The notes beneath the pieces were generated by a model. It searched no databases. It was not told where the DNA came from and saw nothing but the letters and a program-made list of their open reading frames with translations. The position numbers and the translations under genes were made by a program. A stretch of DNA of 7,116 nt from contig JAIRVD010000055.1 in NCBI GenBank assembly GCA_031254075.1, positions 1-7,116 on the forward strand, written 5' to 3'. Shown here piece after piece: positions 1-6,929 of the stretch. Position 1 is the first letter of the stretch, and each line of letters begins with the position of its first letter. Source of the stretch: Clostridiales bacterium (GTDB taxonomy: Bacteria > Bacillota > Clostridia > Lachnospirales > WQUN01).

Positions 1-1759
1 CGGTTCCAATCCACACTTCGATGTTTTGCGCGTCTTCGCCTTCGATTGCCATGCCGATTGTGTTGTAGTCGATTATAAATGAAAAGAACAGCGTAACGAG
101 TTCATGCAATATTTGCCGCCACCAACTGCGTCCGTTGTCGGGCGTCGGCGCGTCGTGCGGCAGAATATGAATCGAATCCACCGCAAGCATTTGCTCGCGC
201 ACCATCATAATCCACGTTCCGAGCGAACCGATATTTGTTTGAAAATCCTTTACGCGGCGCGGAATTTGCTCAATATCTTCGTGAAGTATTTCAAGCAACT
301 GCGCCATTGTGTTAATCATTGCGTCGCGCTGACCGCGTCCTTCCGCCATTGAAGTTAAATCCGCGTGTATGCGTTCAAGGCGTTCACGTTCGTGGATAAG
401 CTCGCCGCGCAAATGCGGCAAACGTCTGTTTATTTCATAATCGCGGAAAACATCGGGTTTTAGCCCCGTAATCATTACGATTTGCCGGTATAAATCATTT
501 AAGCTCAAAACAATCTCTTGAACTTCGCGCATATAAGGAGCATAATCGCCCAAAACGGTTTCCATTCGAATAATGTTTGTTCCTTCGTCCAGCCAAAACA
601 AAAACGGGTCGTCTTCGCCGCCGAGCGTATCAACGCGCCATCCGTTTTGAAATCCGAACGCGTATGCTTCCATTTCCGAAAACGGAATTTCGCCGTTAAT
701 CGTAATTCTGCGGAACGAATTCGCGCCGCGATGATAATTTTGCCGAACATTCATTGCAATCGAATATAATCCCGCTACAGGAACATCGACTTCCCATTCA
801 ATCCACGCGCCGGGTTCGCTCCACGAACCGCCGCCGATATGATTGATTCGCATATATCTCGGACTGTACGGATAAACGCCCGGTCCGCCTGTGTCGATTC
901 CGGGCGCAAGCATCGGCGATGATTTTCTGACGGCGTGCTGTCCCTCGATGCGAATCGGTTGAACTTCCGCAACGCCGGGGCGCGGCAGGCTCGCTTGCAA
1001 CGCGGAAATATCCGCATATGAAAAAACTTCGTTTGCCTGATGAATGCGTAATTCACGAATCATCATCGGCTCACGAAGTGAAACAAAGCTAATTGTATTT
1101 CGTCCCGCGTTAAAATAGAACGAAAGCGGTTCGTTGTATGTACCCATCGAATCGCGGACAACGGATTCCGACCATCTGGACTGCTCGATTTGATTCGGGC
1201 GCATGTCGTTGCCCAAGCTGTCTTGCTGAACTTCTTCCAACGCGTTTACCCATGTGCGGCGGAATTCAACGGGGCTTGCTTCGAAATACGGCTGTTCGCC
1301 GTTAATAAAAATCGCGCGCTGAATATCCGCGTTGCGCCCCGGAACGGTGTAATATGTAACTGATACATTGTATAGCCCCGCTTGCAGAATATCGAATTCC
1401 CATTGAATCAGACCTTGTTCATCTGTCCAAACGGAAACGCCGGACATTCCTTCCCAATCTGCTTCGTGGCGCGCGTCCATTCCTTCAACTAATATATAAT
1501 CCGCCGCGTCGATTACAATATCGGTCGCAAGCGCGGGACGCGTCGCATGTAAGTGGTCAAGCAAATAATCCGTAAAATGATATCTCGTTCCGAATGCCGC
1601 AAGCATTTCTTCATATATTTCAAGCTGCGAAAGCCCTTCGGTAAAATCCGGTTCCTCCGCGCGCGCCGAATTCGCGAACACGCCAAAATGGCCGCCAACC
1701 ATAATAATGACCAACAGCCAACATATAAAAATGTTACCGGAAATTTTTTGCTTCATCAT
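1..1759 (-). CDS. ABC transporter extracellular solute-binding protein with N-terminal carbohydrate-binding-like domains (partial, C-terminus off the window)
   Basis: The frame is open for 586 codons from an ATG at 1759 to the window edge with no stop. The start has a second ATG directly after it and a GGGGG stretch 8 bases upstream. Residues 1-35 form a Sec signal peptide: basic start MMKQK, hydrophobic core about 10-29, likely cleavage after the ANSARA segment. Two beta-rich, jelly-roll-like modules follow (about 80-240 and 265-405), each with the pattern W-E-(F/V)-D-(I/V)..AGLY.(V/I) and an (F/I)NGE strand, which suggests related sugar-binding folds. A helical, charged region spans about 410-530. 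The segment around 557-586 (FFSFIIDYNTIG, then IEVWIGT) matches the opening of the substrate-binding domain in very long Bacillota sugar-binding proteins, usually 900 residues or more. The product would sit outside the membrane and deliver oligosaccharides to a permease. The family call rests on remembered motifs, and the main ligand-binding domain lies mostly outside the window. The neighbouring glycoside hydrolase on the same strand supports a glycan-uptake role. Confidence 0.75.
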   Translation of the reverse strand, partial: MMKQKISGNIFICWLLVIIMVGGHFGVFANSARAEEPDFTEGLSQLEIYEEMLAAFGTRYHFTDYLLDHLHATRPALATDIVIDAADYILVEGMDARHEADWEGMSGVSVWTDEQGLIQWEFDILQAGLYNVSVTYYTVPGRNADIQRAIFINGEQPYFEASPVEFRRTWVNALEEVQQDSLGNDMRPNQIEQSRWSESVVRDSMGTYNEPLSFYFNAGRNTISFVSLREPMMIRELRIHQANEVFSYADISALQASLPRPGVAEVQPIRIEGQHAVRKSSPMLAPGIDTGGPGVYPYSPRYMRINHIGGGSWSEPGAWIEWEVDVPVAGLYSIAMNVRQNYHRGANSFRRITINGEIPFSEMEAYAFGFQNGWRVDTLGGEDDPFLFWLDEGTNIIRMETVLGDYAPYMREVQEIVLSLNDLYRQIVMITGLKPDVFRDYEINRRLPHLRGELIHERERLERIHADLTSMAEGRGQRDAMINTMAQLLEILHEDIEQIPRRVKDFQTNIGSLGTWIMMVREQMLAVDSIHILPHDAPTPDNGRSWWRQILHELVTLFFSFIIDYNTIGMAIEGEDAQNIEVWIGT

Positions 1760-1812
1760 TCGGGCAACCCCCAATATTAAAAAAACACAAAATATCCATA
1801 GTTATTTTAATA

Positions 1813-1841
1813 ATTATAGTGCCGCCCGGGAAATATGTCAA
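1813..1841 (-). promoter_or_regulatory. Consensus sigma-A promoter for the solute-binding protein gene
   Basis: On the minus strand TTGACA (1841-1836) and TATAAT (1818-1813) are separated by exactly 17 bases, so both hexamers match the consensus perfectly. Transcription would start near 1806 and leave a leader of about 47 bases. The -35 box directly abuts the stop codon of the upstream hydrolase gene. The spacer contains CCCGGG, a small palindrome that could be part of an operator, although nothing proves this. Confidence 0.8.
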
Positions 1842-2861
1842 TTAAGTTACAAAGTTTTTTAGAATTTTCGGATAAGCCCATTCTACTGTGTTTCGGTTTA
1901 ATAAACCAAAGACTTCGACATGTTCGGGACCGTCAAGCGGGCCGTTGTCCCACCATAAACACGGAACGCCGTATTCCCGCGCTTTTGCGGTATAATATTC
2001 TGCCCATTTCGCGCGCGCGTCTTCGTTATCGCCTTTTTTTCTCGCGCCGCATTCTCCCATGATTACCGGAATCCCTTTTGATATAAAATATTTGTCAATC
2101 CGTGCGAATAATTCGTCGATATCGTTTTCATATTCTTCTTTCCAAACGTTCAAACTAAAGTCGCCGCCGAGCGCGAATTCATACGGAACATAAGCGTGAA
2201 TCGACATTATTAAATTTTCGTCATTCGGCATTTCGAAATCCGCCATCGCAACTTCGTAATAACTCGACGCGTAATTTGTAACCATTATCATTCGCGACGA
2301 ATTATTTCCGCCCGTCGCGCGAATCGCTTCAACGGCGTCTTGGTTCAATTGCATCACAACGCGGCGTCCTTCTTCATCGCCGCCCAGCCATTCTTCCGGC
2401 GAATCAATTACACGCGGCTCGTTCATTGATTCAAAAATCAACTTATCGTCGTAGCTTTCAAAATAATTCGCAATCTGCGTCCAAACTTTTTTCATTTGCT
2501 CCTTAGCCACAGGATAATTTTCATCCGTCGGCGTATGCCAGTCTTCATGATGAAGATTTACAATCACCGTCATTCCCAAATTAATTCCGTAATCCACAAT
2601 CTTCTTCACGCGCTGCAACCATTCTTCCTTTATCACAAAATCAGGCGCGTCGCCCATCTGCGCATACCAACTAACCGGAATTCGCAACATATCGAATCCT
2701 GACTCTCGTACCTTATGTATAATCGCCTTTGTCGTTAACGGATTTCCCCACAGCGTTTCCTGACGAAACGGAAGCTTTTTATTATGCTTGGGATGCGAAT
2801 CCAATGTGTTTCCCAAATTCCAACCCACGCGCAATTTTTTAACATATTCTGTTGCCGACAT
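1842..2861 (-). CDS. Glycoside hydrolase family 5 (endo-beta-1,4-glucanase-like), no signal peptide
   Basis: A retaining beta-glycanase of the family 5 TIM-barrel type, most like the GH5_4 group (cellulose, xyloglucan or mixed-linkage glucan; exact substrate not decidable here). Numbered from an upstream ATG at 2897, the motifs are GWNLGNTLDS (25-34), the RIPVSW strand (72-77), HHEDW (117-120 region), SMNEPR with acid/base Glu160, SIHAY with His234 and Tyr236, GECGA with nucleophile Glu282, and the aromatic WW at 315-316. All catalytic positions are present, and the length suits a bare catalytic domain with no binding module or dockerin. I choose the ATG at 2861 (residue 13 of the longer form) because AAGGTGG lies 8 bases upstream, while the ATG at 2897 has no ribosome binding site. 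Neither start gives a signal peptide, so the enzyme is probably cytoplasmic and acts on imported oligosaccharides. The adjacent transporter gene fits that role. Confidence 0.9.
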   Translation of the reverse strand: MSATEYVKKLRVGWNLGNTLDSHPKHNKKLPFRQETLWGNPLTTKAIIHKVRESGFDMLRIPVSWYAQMGDAPDFVIKEEWLQRVKKIVDYGINLGMTVIVNLHHEDWHTPTDENYPVAKEQMKKVWTQIANYFESYDDKLIFESMNEPRVIDSPEEWLGGDEEGRRVVMQLNQDAVEAIRATGGNNSSRMIMVTNYASSYYEVAMADFEMPNDENLIMSIHAYVPYEFALGGDFSLNVWKEEYENDIDELFARIDKYFISKGIPVIMGECGARKKGDNEDARAKWAEYYTAKAREYGVPCLWWDNGPLDGPEHVEVFGLLNRNTVEWAYPKILKNFVT

Positions 2862-2920
2862 TCTGTCCACCACCTTCTTGAAATTATTGTGCAACATTTT
2901 TTTTCATTCGTCAACTTTTT

Positions 2921-2948
2921 ATTTTACAAACAATGTTTAAATTGTCCA
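2921..2948 (-). promoter_or_regulatory. Candidate sigma-A promoter upstream of the GH5 gene
   Basis: On the minus strand TGGACA (2948-2943) and TAAAAT (2926-2921) are 16 bases apart, each one mismatch from consensus. Transcription would begin near 2914, about 50 bases before the preferred start at 2861. The region is AT-rich, so chance matches are likely. Nothing else in the gap looks better. Confidence 0.4.
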
Positions 2949-3005
2949 TTATTATTACTGTTCACACCCCAACCGAGCGATAGCAGAAGAAAGACCGAAA
3001 AAAAG

Positions 3006-3253
3006 AATTATGGAAATATACCAATAACGATAGCGCCGGATAACGCAAGATATCAGCATTGCAAGGATATTATTGCCAAAGCCGCAGAATTACACATCGA
3101 GTTGCTGTTTTTACCTACATACTCACCAAACTTAAACCTCATTGAACGATTATGGCGTTTTGTTAAAAAAGAATGCTTATTATCCATCATATACCACGGA
3201 GATATGAATTTTTTTACTATTTTATTGAGAAACTAAAAGCGAAATTATATTAA
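3006..3253 (+). pseudogene. IS630-family transposase, 3' remnant (DDE domain end), frameshifted
   Basis: The frame holds the end of an IS630/Tc1-like DDE transposase: APDNARYQHCK with the second catalytic Asp at codon 3039, then LFLPTYSPNLNLIERLWRF with the final catalytic Glu at codon 3144, then VKKECL. The helix-turn-helix region and the first Asp are absent, because DNA to the left is GH5 promoter and coding sequence on the other strand. The frame stops at 3234-3236. Reading on in the frame entered by shifting at the T7 run (3209-3215) gives YYFIEKLKAKLY and a stop at 3251-3253, which looks like a more natural family C-terminus. So the remnant is truncated at its 5' end and probably frameshifted. 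The left boundary is uncertain: homology is convincing only from about 3006. No terminal inverted repeats were found. It cannot encode an active enzyme. Confidence 0.8.
3225..3251 (+). promoter_or_regulatory. Weak candidate promoter for the serine recombinase
   Basis: TTGAGA (3225-3230) is followed after 15 bases by TATATT (3246-3251), or after 17 bases by TATTAA (3248-3253). It lies within the end of the transposase remnant, about 55-60 bases before the recombinase start. The spacing or the -10 match is poor in either reading, so this is tentative. Confidence 0.3.
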
Positions 3254-3258
3254 AAGAG

Positions 3259-3284
3259 AAACGGACGCACTGATGCTCGTTTTT
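3259..3284 (+). terminator. Weak hairpin followed by T-run after the transposase remnant
   Basis: AAACG (3259-3263) pairs with CGTTT (3278-3282) and an inner GCA/TGC pair closes a CTGA loop, with an unpaired GAC on the left and T on the right. The right arm runs into a T-rich stretch. It resembles a degraded transcription terminator of the insertion element, and the internal loop makes it weak. Confidence 0.3.
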
Positions 3285-3290
3285 ATTTAG

Positions 3291-3951
<661 letters not shown>

Positions 3952-3955
3952 TTAT

Positions 3956-3984
3956 ATTATAATTTACAATTTTGCAAATTTCAA
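3956..3984 (-). promoter_or_regulatory. Near-consensus promoter inside the invertible segment, pointing away from the chemoreceptor
   Basis: On the minus strand TTGAAA (3984-3979) and TATAAT (3961-3956) are 17 bases apart, matching 11 of 12 consensus positions. In the orientation given, its start point near 3949 falls in the large palindrome, so its RNA would begin with that hairpin and meet a T-run, probably ending after about 60 bases. If the segment inverted, it would face the chemoreceptor gene. Confidence 0.55.
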
Positions 3985-3991
3985 GGATAAT
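3963..3991 (+). promoter_or_regulatory. Candidate promoter inside the invertible segment, pointing to the chemoreceptor
   Basis: TTTACA (3963-3968) and GATAAT (3986-3991) are 17 bases apart, 10 of 12 consensus positions. It overlaps the opposing minus-strand promoter almost exactly, so the two could compete for polymerase. It could give basal chemoreceptor transcription in the present orientation. The stretch is very AT-rich, which lowers confidence. Confidence 0.4.
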
Positions 3992-4050
3992 TTTTGTTTT
4001 TATTGAAATTTACACGGCAATCGTATTCCAAAACCATCAAGATTAACCTT

Positions 4051-4072
4051 ATTCAAAAGGTGTACCTTTTGA
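4051..4072 (-). repeat. Right inverted repeat, candidate crossover site (IRR)
   Basis: The reverse complement is identical over 22 bases to 3919-3940. On the plus strand the dyad is TCAAAAGGT-GT-ACCTTTTGA with the centre GT at 4062-4063, so the central dinucleotide is opposite to the AC of the left site. Because the half-sites are almost symmetrical, this dinucleotide sets the polarity and would make the enzyme invert the DNA rather than delete it. The outer flank has no T-run, so it is not a good terminator. Confidence 0.7.
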
Positions 4073-4163
4073 CTTATATTGATAAATCAGCAAAATATCC
4101 ACGAAACATTAAACATTTTTATTTACAAAGAAAAAATAATATTTTATAAGGAGCGGTTAATAG

Positions 4164-6413
4164 ATGCGAAATGTTAAAATCAAAACTAAAATCCTTTTGG
4201 GGTTTTTCGTAACCTTTATTTTTACTGCCGCGATTGGAATTGCATCAAGCGTCAATCTTGCACAGATGAATCAAAGAAGCCATTACGCGATTGATGCAGT
4301 TATAGACCCGTTGGATAAATTGATGGGGGTTGAAGTCGCGTTCGCAAATGTGAGGCAAACGTCAAGAGGGTTTATCATTAGGGTAATGTCCGACCCGACT
4401 ATTCTCGAATCACAATCCCTGCGCTTGGTTGGTTTGGCCGATACGATGGAGCAATCGGTTAGTGATTATATAGACACGCTTAATGCTGTTGGTTCCTCTG
4501 ATGAGATAATTCTTTTAGCTTTAGACTTAGACAGACTATACACTACCGAGTTCAGACCCTTGCTTAATGTAATGATAGAAACCGCCCAAACAATGGATTT
4601 GGAATTAACGGTAGAAATGCTTGATTCTACAAATGTTGTCGCCAATAAAATTTACGATGATATACAGGGGATATATGCCTTAACCCTTGAAGAATTAAAT
4701 AACACGGCCACCCGTAATGACGAAATTGCGGGTACAGGAATTTTTGTGACGATGTGTATTTCCATAATTTCGCTAATTTTATGTTTAATTCTTGGATTTT
4801 ACATATCAAATTCCGTAGCGATACCGACAAATAGACTTGTAAAACTTGTTTCAGAAATTTCACGGGGAAATATGAATATCAATACCGATACAAAGAGCAT
4901 TACAGGAGATGAAATCGGAACGCTGACGAAGGATATTTATTTGCTTGTCAATACTTTTAAAAGTCTTCTGAATGATATGAAGGAAATGGCTGATATTCAC
5001 GCGACCGGAGATTTTGAGTATAAGCCTGACCCGTCAAAATATACGGGAGTTTATGCGGAAGTTATAAACGGCACAACTAACATGACGTTTATGTATATCA
5101 ATAACTATATAGAATTAATGGGGGTACTTAATTCATACGGCAACGGCGATTTTAGTGCCAATGTCAGCAAATATCCCGGGAAACAGGCTGTTGGCAACGA
5201 TGTTGTTAATGCGCTTAGGAATAACTTAATAAATGTAACCGATGAAATTACCTTCCTAACGAAAAGCGTATTGGATGGTAAATTAGATGTTCAAGCGGAT
5301 ATTACAAAATATAAGGGCCACTGGCTGGAAAATATTGATGATTTAAACACTCTTATTCGTGCGGTAGCCGAACCGCTTTCTGATGTTGAACGTTCTTTAG
5401 GCGCCTTGAAAGACGGTCGTTTTAAAGATGCGCATATGACGGGTAGCTATAAAGGAGCGTTTGACGTATTAAAACAGTCGGCTAATACTGCCGCCGAAAC
5501 AACTCTTTCTTATATTTCCGATATTTCCGAAACGCTCAAACAAATTGCGACCGCAAATTTCAATATTAGCGTAACTAAGGAATATAAAGGAGATTTTAAC
5601 GATATAAAAATTTCATTAAATAAAATTATTGACGAACTTAACGATATGATGCACGGTATTTCGTCAGCATCGGAGCAAGTAGCCGAAGGTGCAAGCCAAA
5701 TAGCTCAGACAAGCATGACTTTGGCTGCCGGAGCAACCGACCAGACGAGTTCGGTTGAGGAATTGAACGCTTCGATTGTAGAAATGAATAATAAAACCGT
5801 TGCAAATGCTGAAAATGCGGTAAAGGCAAACCAGTTGATTATATCCGTTAAAAATGATGCGGAAAACGGAAACCACCAAATGTCTGATATGCTTAACGCT
5901 ATGACCGAAATAAATAATTCTTCAAGCGAAATAAGTAAAGTCATAAAAGTAATAGAGGACATTGCCTTTCAAACGAATTTATTAGCATTGAACGCAGCGG
6001 TAGAAGCAGCCAGAGCGGGAGAAAACGGGAAGGGTTTTGCGGTGGTTGCGGAAGAAGTAAGGAACCTTGCGTCAAGAAGTCAGGAATCAGCTAAGGAAAC
6101 GGCGTCAATAATTGAACACTCTATTGAAAAAGTCAATGAGGGTGTGAAGTATGCTCAAGATACAGCCGTTGCCCTATCGAAGATAGCCGAAGGCGTGGAA
6201 AGTGTATCCGGCACAATAAATGGCATATCAAGTGAACAGACATCCTATTTGTCGTTAATTACCCAAGGGGTTAGCCATATAGCAAGTCTGGCTCAGTCTA
6301 ATTCCGCAATATCAGAGGAAGGAGCGGCGGCGGCTGAAGAGTTAAGCAGCCAATCAGAAACGCTCAAAGCGATATTGGATGGGGTTGAATTAAGGAATAG
6401 TCGTCGAATATAA
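4164..6413 (+). CDS. Methyl-accepting chemotaxis protein with four-helix-bundle sensor and HAMP-repeat array
   Basis: A complete 749-residue membrane chemoreceptor. It has TM1 at about 9-30, an extracellular helical sensor at about 31-190 with the VRQTSRGFI pattern of four-helix-bundle MCP domains, and TM2 at about 192-214. A HAMP domain follows (about 215-268, GDEIGTL at 248-254). Five further HAMP-like repeats come at about 45-residue spacing, each marked by G(D/K/R)(F/L) or NF and then (K/S/E)Y.G, near 282, 328, 372, 418 and 465. The signalling coiled coil runs from about 498, with the highly conserved hairpin tip at 597-637 ([21 protein letters not shown] onward) that binds CheA and CheW. 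The C-terminus ends NSRRI and lacks a CheR/CheB tether pentapeptide. The start has TAAGGAG 10 bases upstream. Ligand unknown. It is monocistronic here; no che or flagellar gene is present. Its promoter probably lies in, or just right of, the inverted-repeat segment. Confidence 0.95.
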   Translation: MRNVKIKTKILLGFFVTFIFTAAIGIASSVNLAQMNQRSHYAIDAVIDPLDKLMGVEVAFANVRQTSRGFIIRVMSDPTILESQSLRLVGLADTMEQSVSDYIDTLNAVGSSDEIILLALDLDRLYTTEFRPLLNVMIETAQTMDLELTVEMLDSTNVVANKIYDDIQGIYALTLEELNNTATRNDEIAGTGIFVTMCISIISLILCLILGFYISNSVAIPTNRLVKLVSEISRGNMNINTDTKSITGDEIGTLTKDIYLLVNTFKSLLNDMKEMADIHATGDFEYKPDPSKYTGVYAEVINGTTNMTFMYINNYIELMGVLNSYGNGDFSANVSKYPGKQAVGNDVVNALRNNLINVTDEITFLTKSVLDGKLDVQADITKYKGHWLENIDDLNTLIRAVAEPLSDVERSLGALKDGRFKDAHMTGSYKGAFDVLKQSANTAAETTLSYISDISETLKQIATANFNISVTKEYKGDFNDIKISLNKIIDELNDMMHGISSASEQVAEGASQIAQTSMTLAAGATDQTSSVEELNASIVEMNNKTVANAENAVKANQLIISVKNDAENGNHQMSDMLNAMTEINNSSSEISKVIKVIEDIAFQTNLLALNAAVEAARAGENGKGFAVVAEEVRNLASRSQESAKETASIIEHSIEKVNEGVKYAQDTAVALSKIAEGVESVSGTINGISSEQTSYLSLITQGVSHIASLAQSNSAISEEGAAAAEELSSQSETLKAILDGVELRNSRRI

Positions 6414-6518
6414 AAAAACGAGATTATAAAGACAGGGCAAATTCAAGCATCGTTGCGACGTTTCCATAGAAAAACATCCGATTTTATAGCCGAACTTACA
6501 TTTGAAAAAAAATAACAC

Positions 6519-6546
6519 TTGACATTTTATTCGTATCGTGTATAAT
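6519..6546 (+). promoter_or_regulatory. Strong sigma-A promoter for the downstream RNA
   Basis: TTGACA (6519-6524) and TATAAT (6541-6546) both match the consensus exactly, with a 16-base spacer. The start point would be near 6553. No ribosome binding site or credible reading frame follows, so it seems to drive a non-coding transcript. The 105 bases between the chemoreceptor stop and this promoter hold no clear terminator or gene. Confidence 0.75.
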
Positions 6547-6552
6547 GCGCTT

Positions 6553-6878
6553 AGGTCAAAGGCATTCCCTTGACAACCGGCTCAATGCTCTCGCATTGCT
6601 GCATTCGGTGGATTGGTTCTTCCCTGGGCTAGGACTGATAAGCTTAATTATTGCAACTCTTTGCTTGCACTGCAAATTAAACATGCATGGCGGTGCGGGA
6701 AAAGAAATAAGAAAGCGGCAGTCCGAAATACGAGAATTCTGCGGTGCTTGCACCGTCCGCGCGGCGTATCATCTAAAGATATACAACCAAATCAAAAAAC
6801 CTGTGATTACTCTCAAGGTGTAATTGATGCTATTTATAGTCTGTTCTTAACTATTTGTTAGGAACGGACTATTTTTTT
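6553..6878 (+). ncRNA. Unidentified structured non-coding RNA candidate (about 325 nt)
   Basis: The transcript is bounded by a consensus promoter and a strong intrinsic terminator. In between are several local hairpins: GTCAA/TTGAC with GG/CC near 6556-6575; CAATGC-TCTC-GCATTG near 6582-6597; TTTGC/GCAAA near 6660-6676; CGGTGC-TT-GCACCG near 6742-6755; GTAT(C)ATCT/AGATATAC near 6767-6785; and GATTAC/GTAATT near 6805-6826. Plus-strand frames here start inside the promoter or lack a ribosome binding site, so they are not convincing genes. I looked for the hallmarks of tmRNA, RNase P RNA, SRP RNA and common riboswitches and found none. A 6S-like regulator, a mobile-element RNA or a long leader for downstream DNA remain possible. 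Function is unknown. Confidence 0.5.
6836..6878 (+). terminator. Strong rho-independent terminator of the RNA candidate
   Basis: The arms TAGTCTGTTCTTAAC (6837-6851) and GTTAGGAACGGACTA (6857-6871) pair over 15 positions with only two G-U wobbles, around a TATTT loop. Seven T residues follow (6872-6878). The opposite strand has no matching T-run, so it acts on plus-strand transcription only. Confidence 0.9.
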
Positions 6879-6895
6879 GGTTAGACCAAAAAAAT
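6871..6895. repeat. Perfect inverted repeat overlapping the terminator T-run
   Basis: ATTTTTTTGGT (6871-6881) and ACCAAAAAAAT (6885-6895) are perfect complements around TAG. The left arm is the T-run of the preceding terminator. The element could be an alternative hairpin or a dyad binding site next to the following promoter. Confidence 0.6.
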
Positions 6896-6900
6896 ATTTA

Positions 6901-6929
6901 TTGACAAATAAATACCACGCGTGTAGTAT
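6901..6929 (+). promoter_or_regulatory. Candidate promoter at the right end
   Basis: TTGACA (6901-6906) is followed after 17 bases by TAGTAT (6924-6929), a perfect -35 with a 4-of-6 -10. A better -10, TATATT, lies at a poor 20-base spacing. It overlaps the start of the open frame at 6905, so the two are unlikely both to be used as they stand. Confidence 0.4.

Noticed and set aside
104..352. Plus-strand frame within the solute-binding protein gene (also others at 518-769, 1553-1780 and, on the minus strand, 775-1056)
   Set aside because: They are antisense or out-of-frame readings of a continuous 586-codon gene with a signal peptide and domain structure, and none has a ribosome binding site.
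2784..3005. Upstream extension of the transposase frame to an ATG at 2784
   Set aside because: This part is antisense to the GH5 start and its promoter and does not look like a transposase. It is only a chance open extension.
4122..4150. TTTACA-N17-TATAAG as promoter of the chemoreceptor
   Set aside because: The -10 box overlaps the ribosome binding site AAGGAG, so the transcript would start at about the start codon and lose the site.
6427..6475. c-di-GMP-I (GEMM) riboswitch-like string GACAGGGCAAA with a GACG further on, just after the chemoreceptor
   Set aside because: Only the first conserved block matches. The following CC, GNRA loop and GACGCAAAGCC core are missing and no matching stem closes it, so it is probably chance or a decayed relic.
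6545..6823. 92-codon plus-strand frame over the RNA candidate
   Set aside because: Its ATG lies in the -10 box of the promoter, it has no ribosome binding site, and the translation has no recognisable domain. The DNA is better explained as structured RNA.
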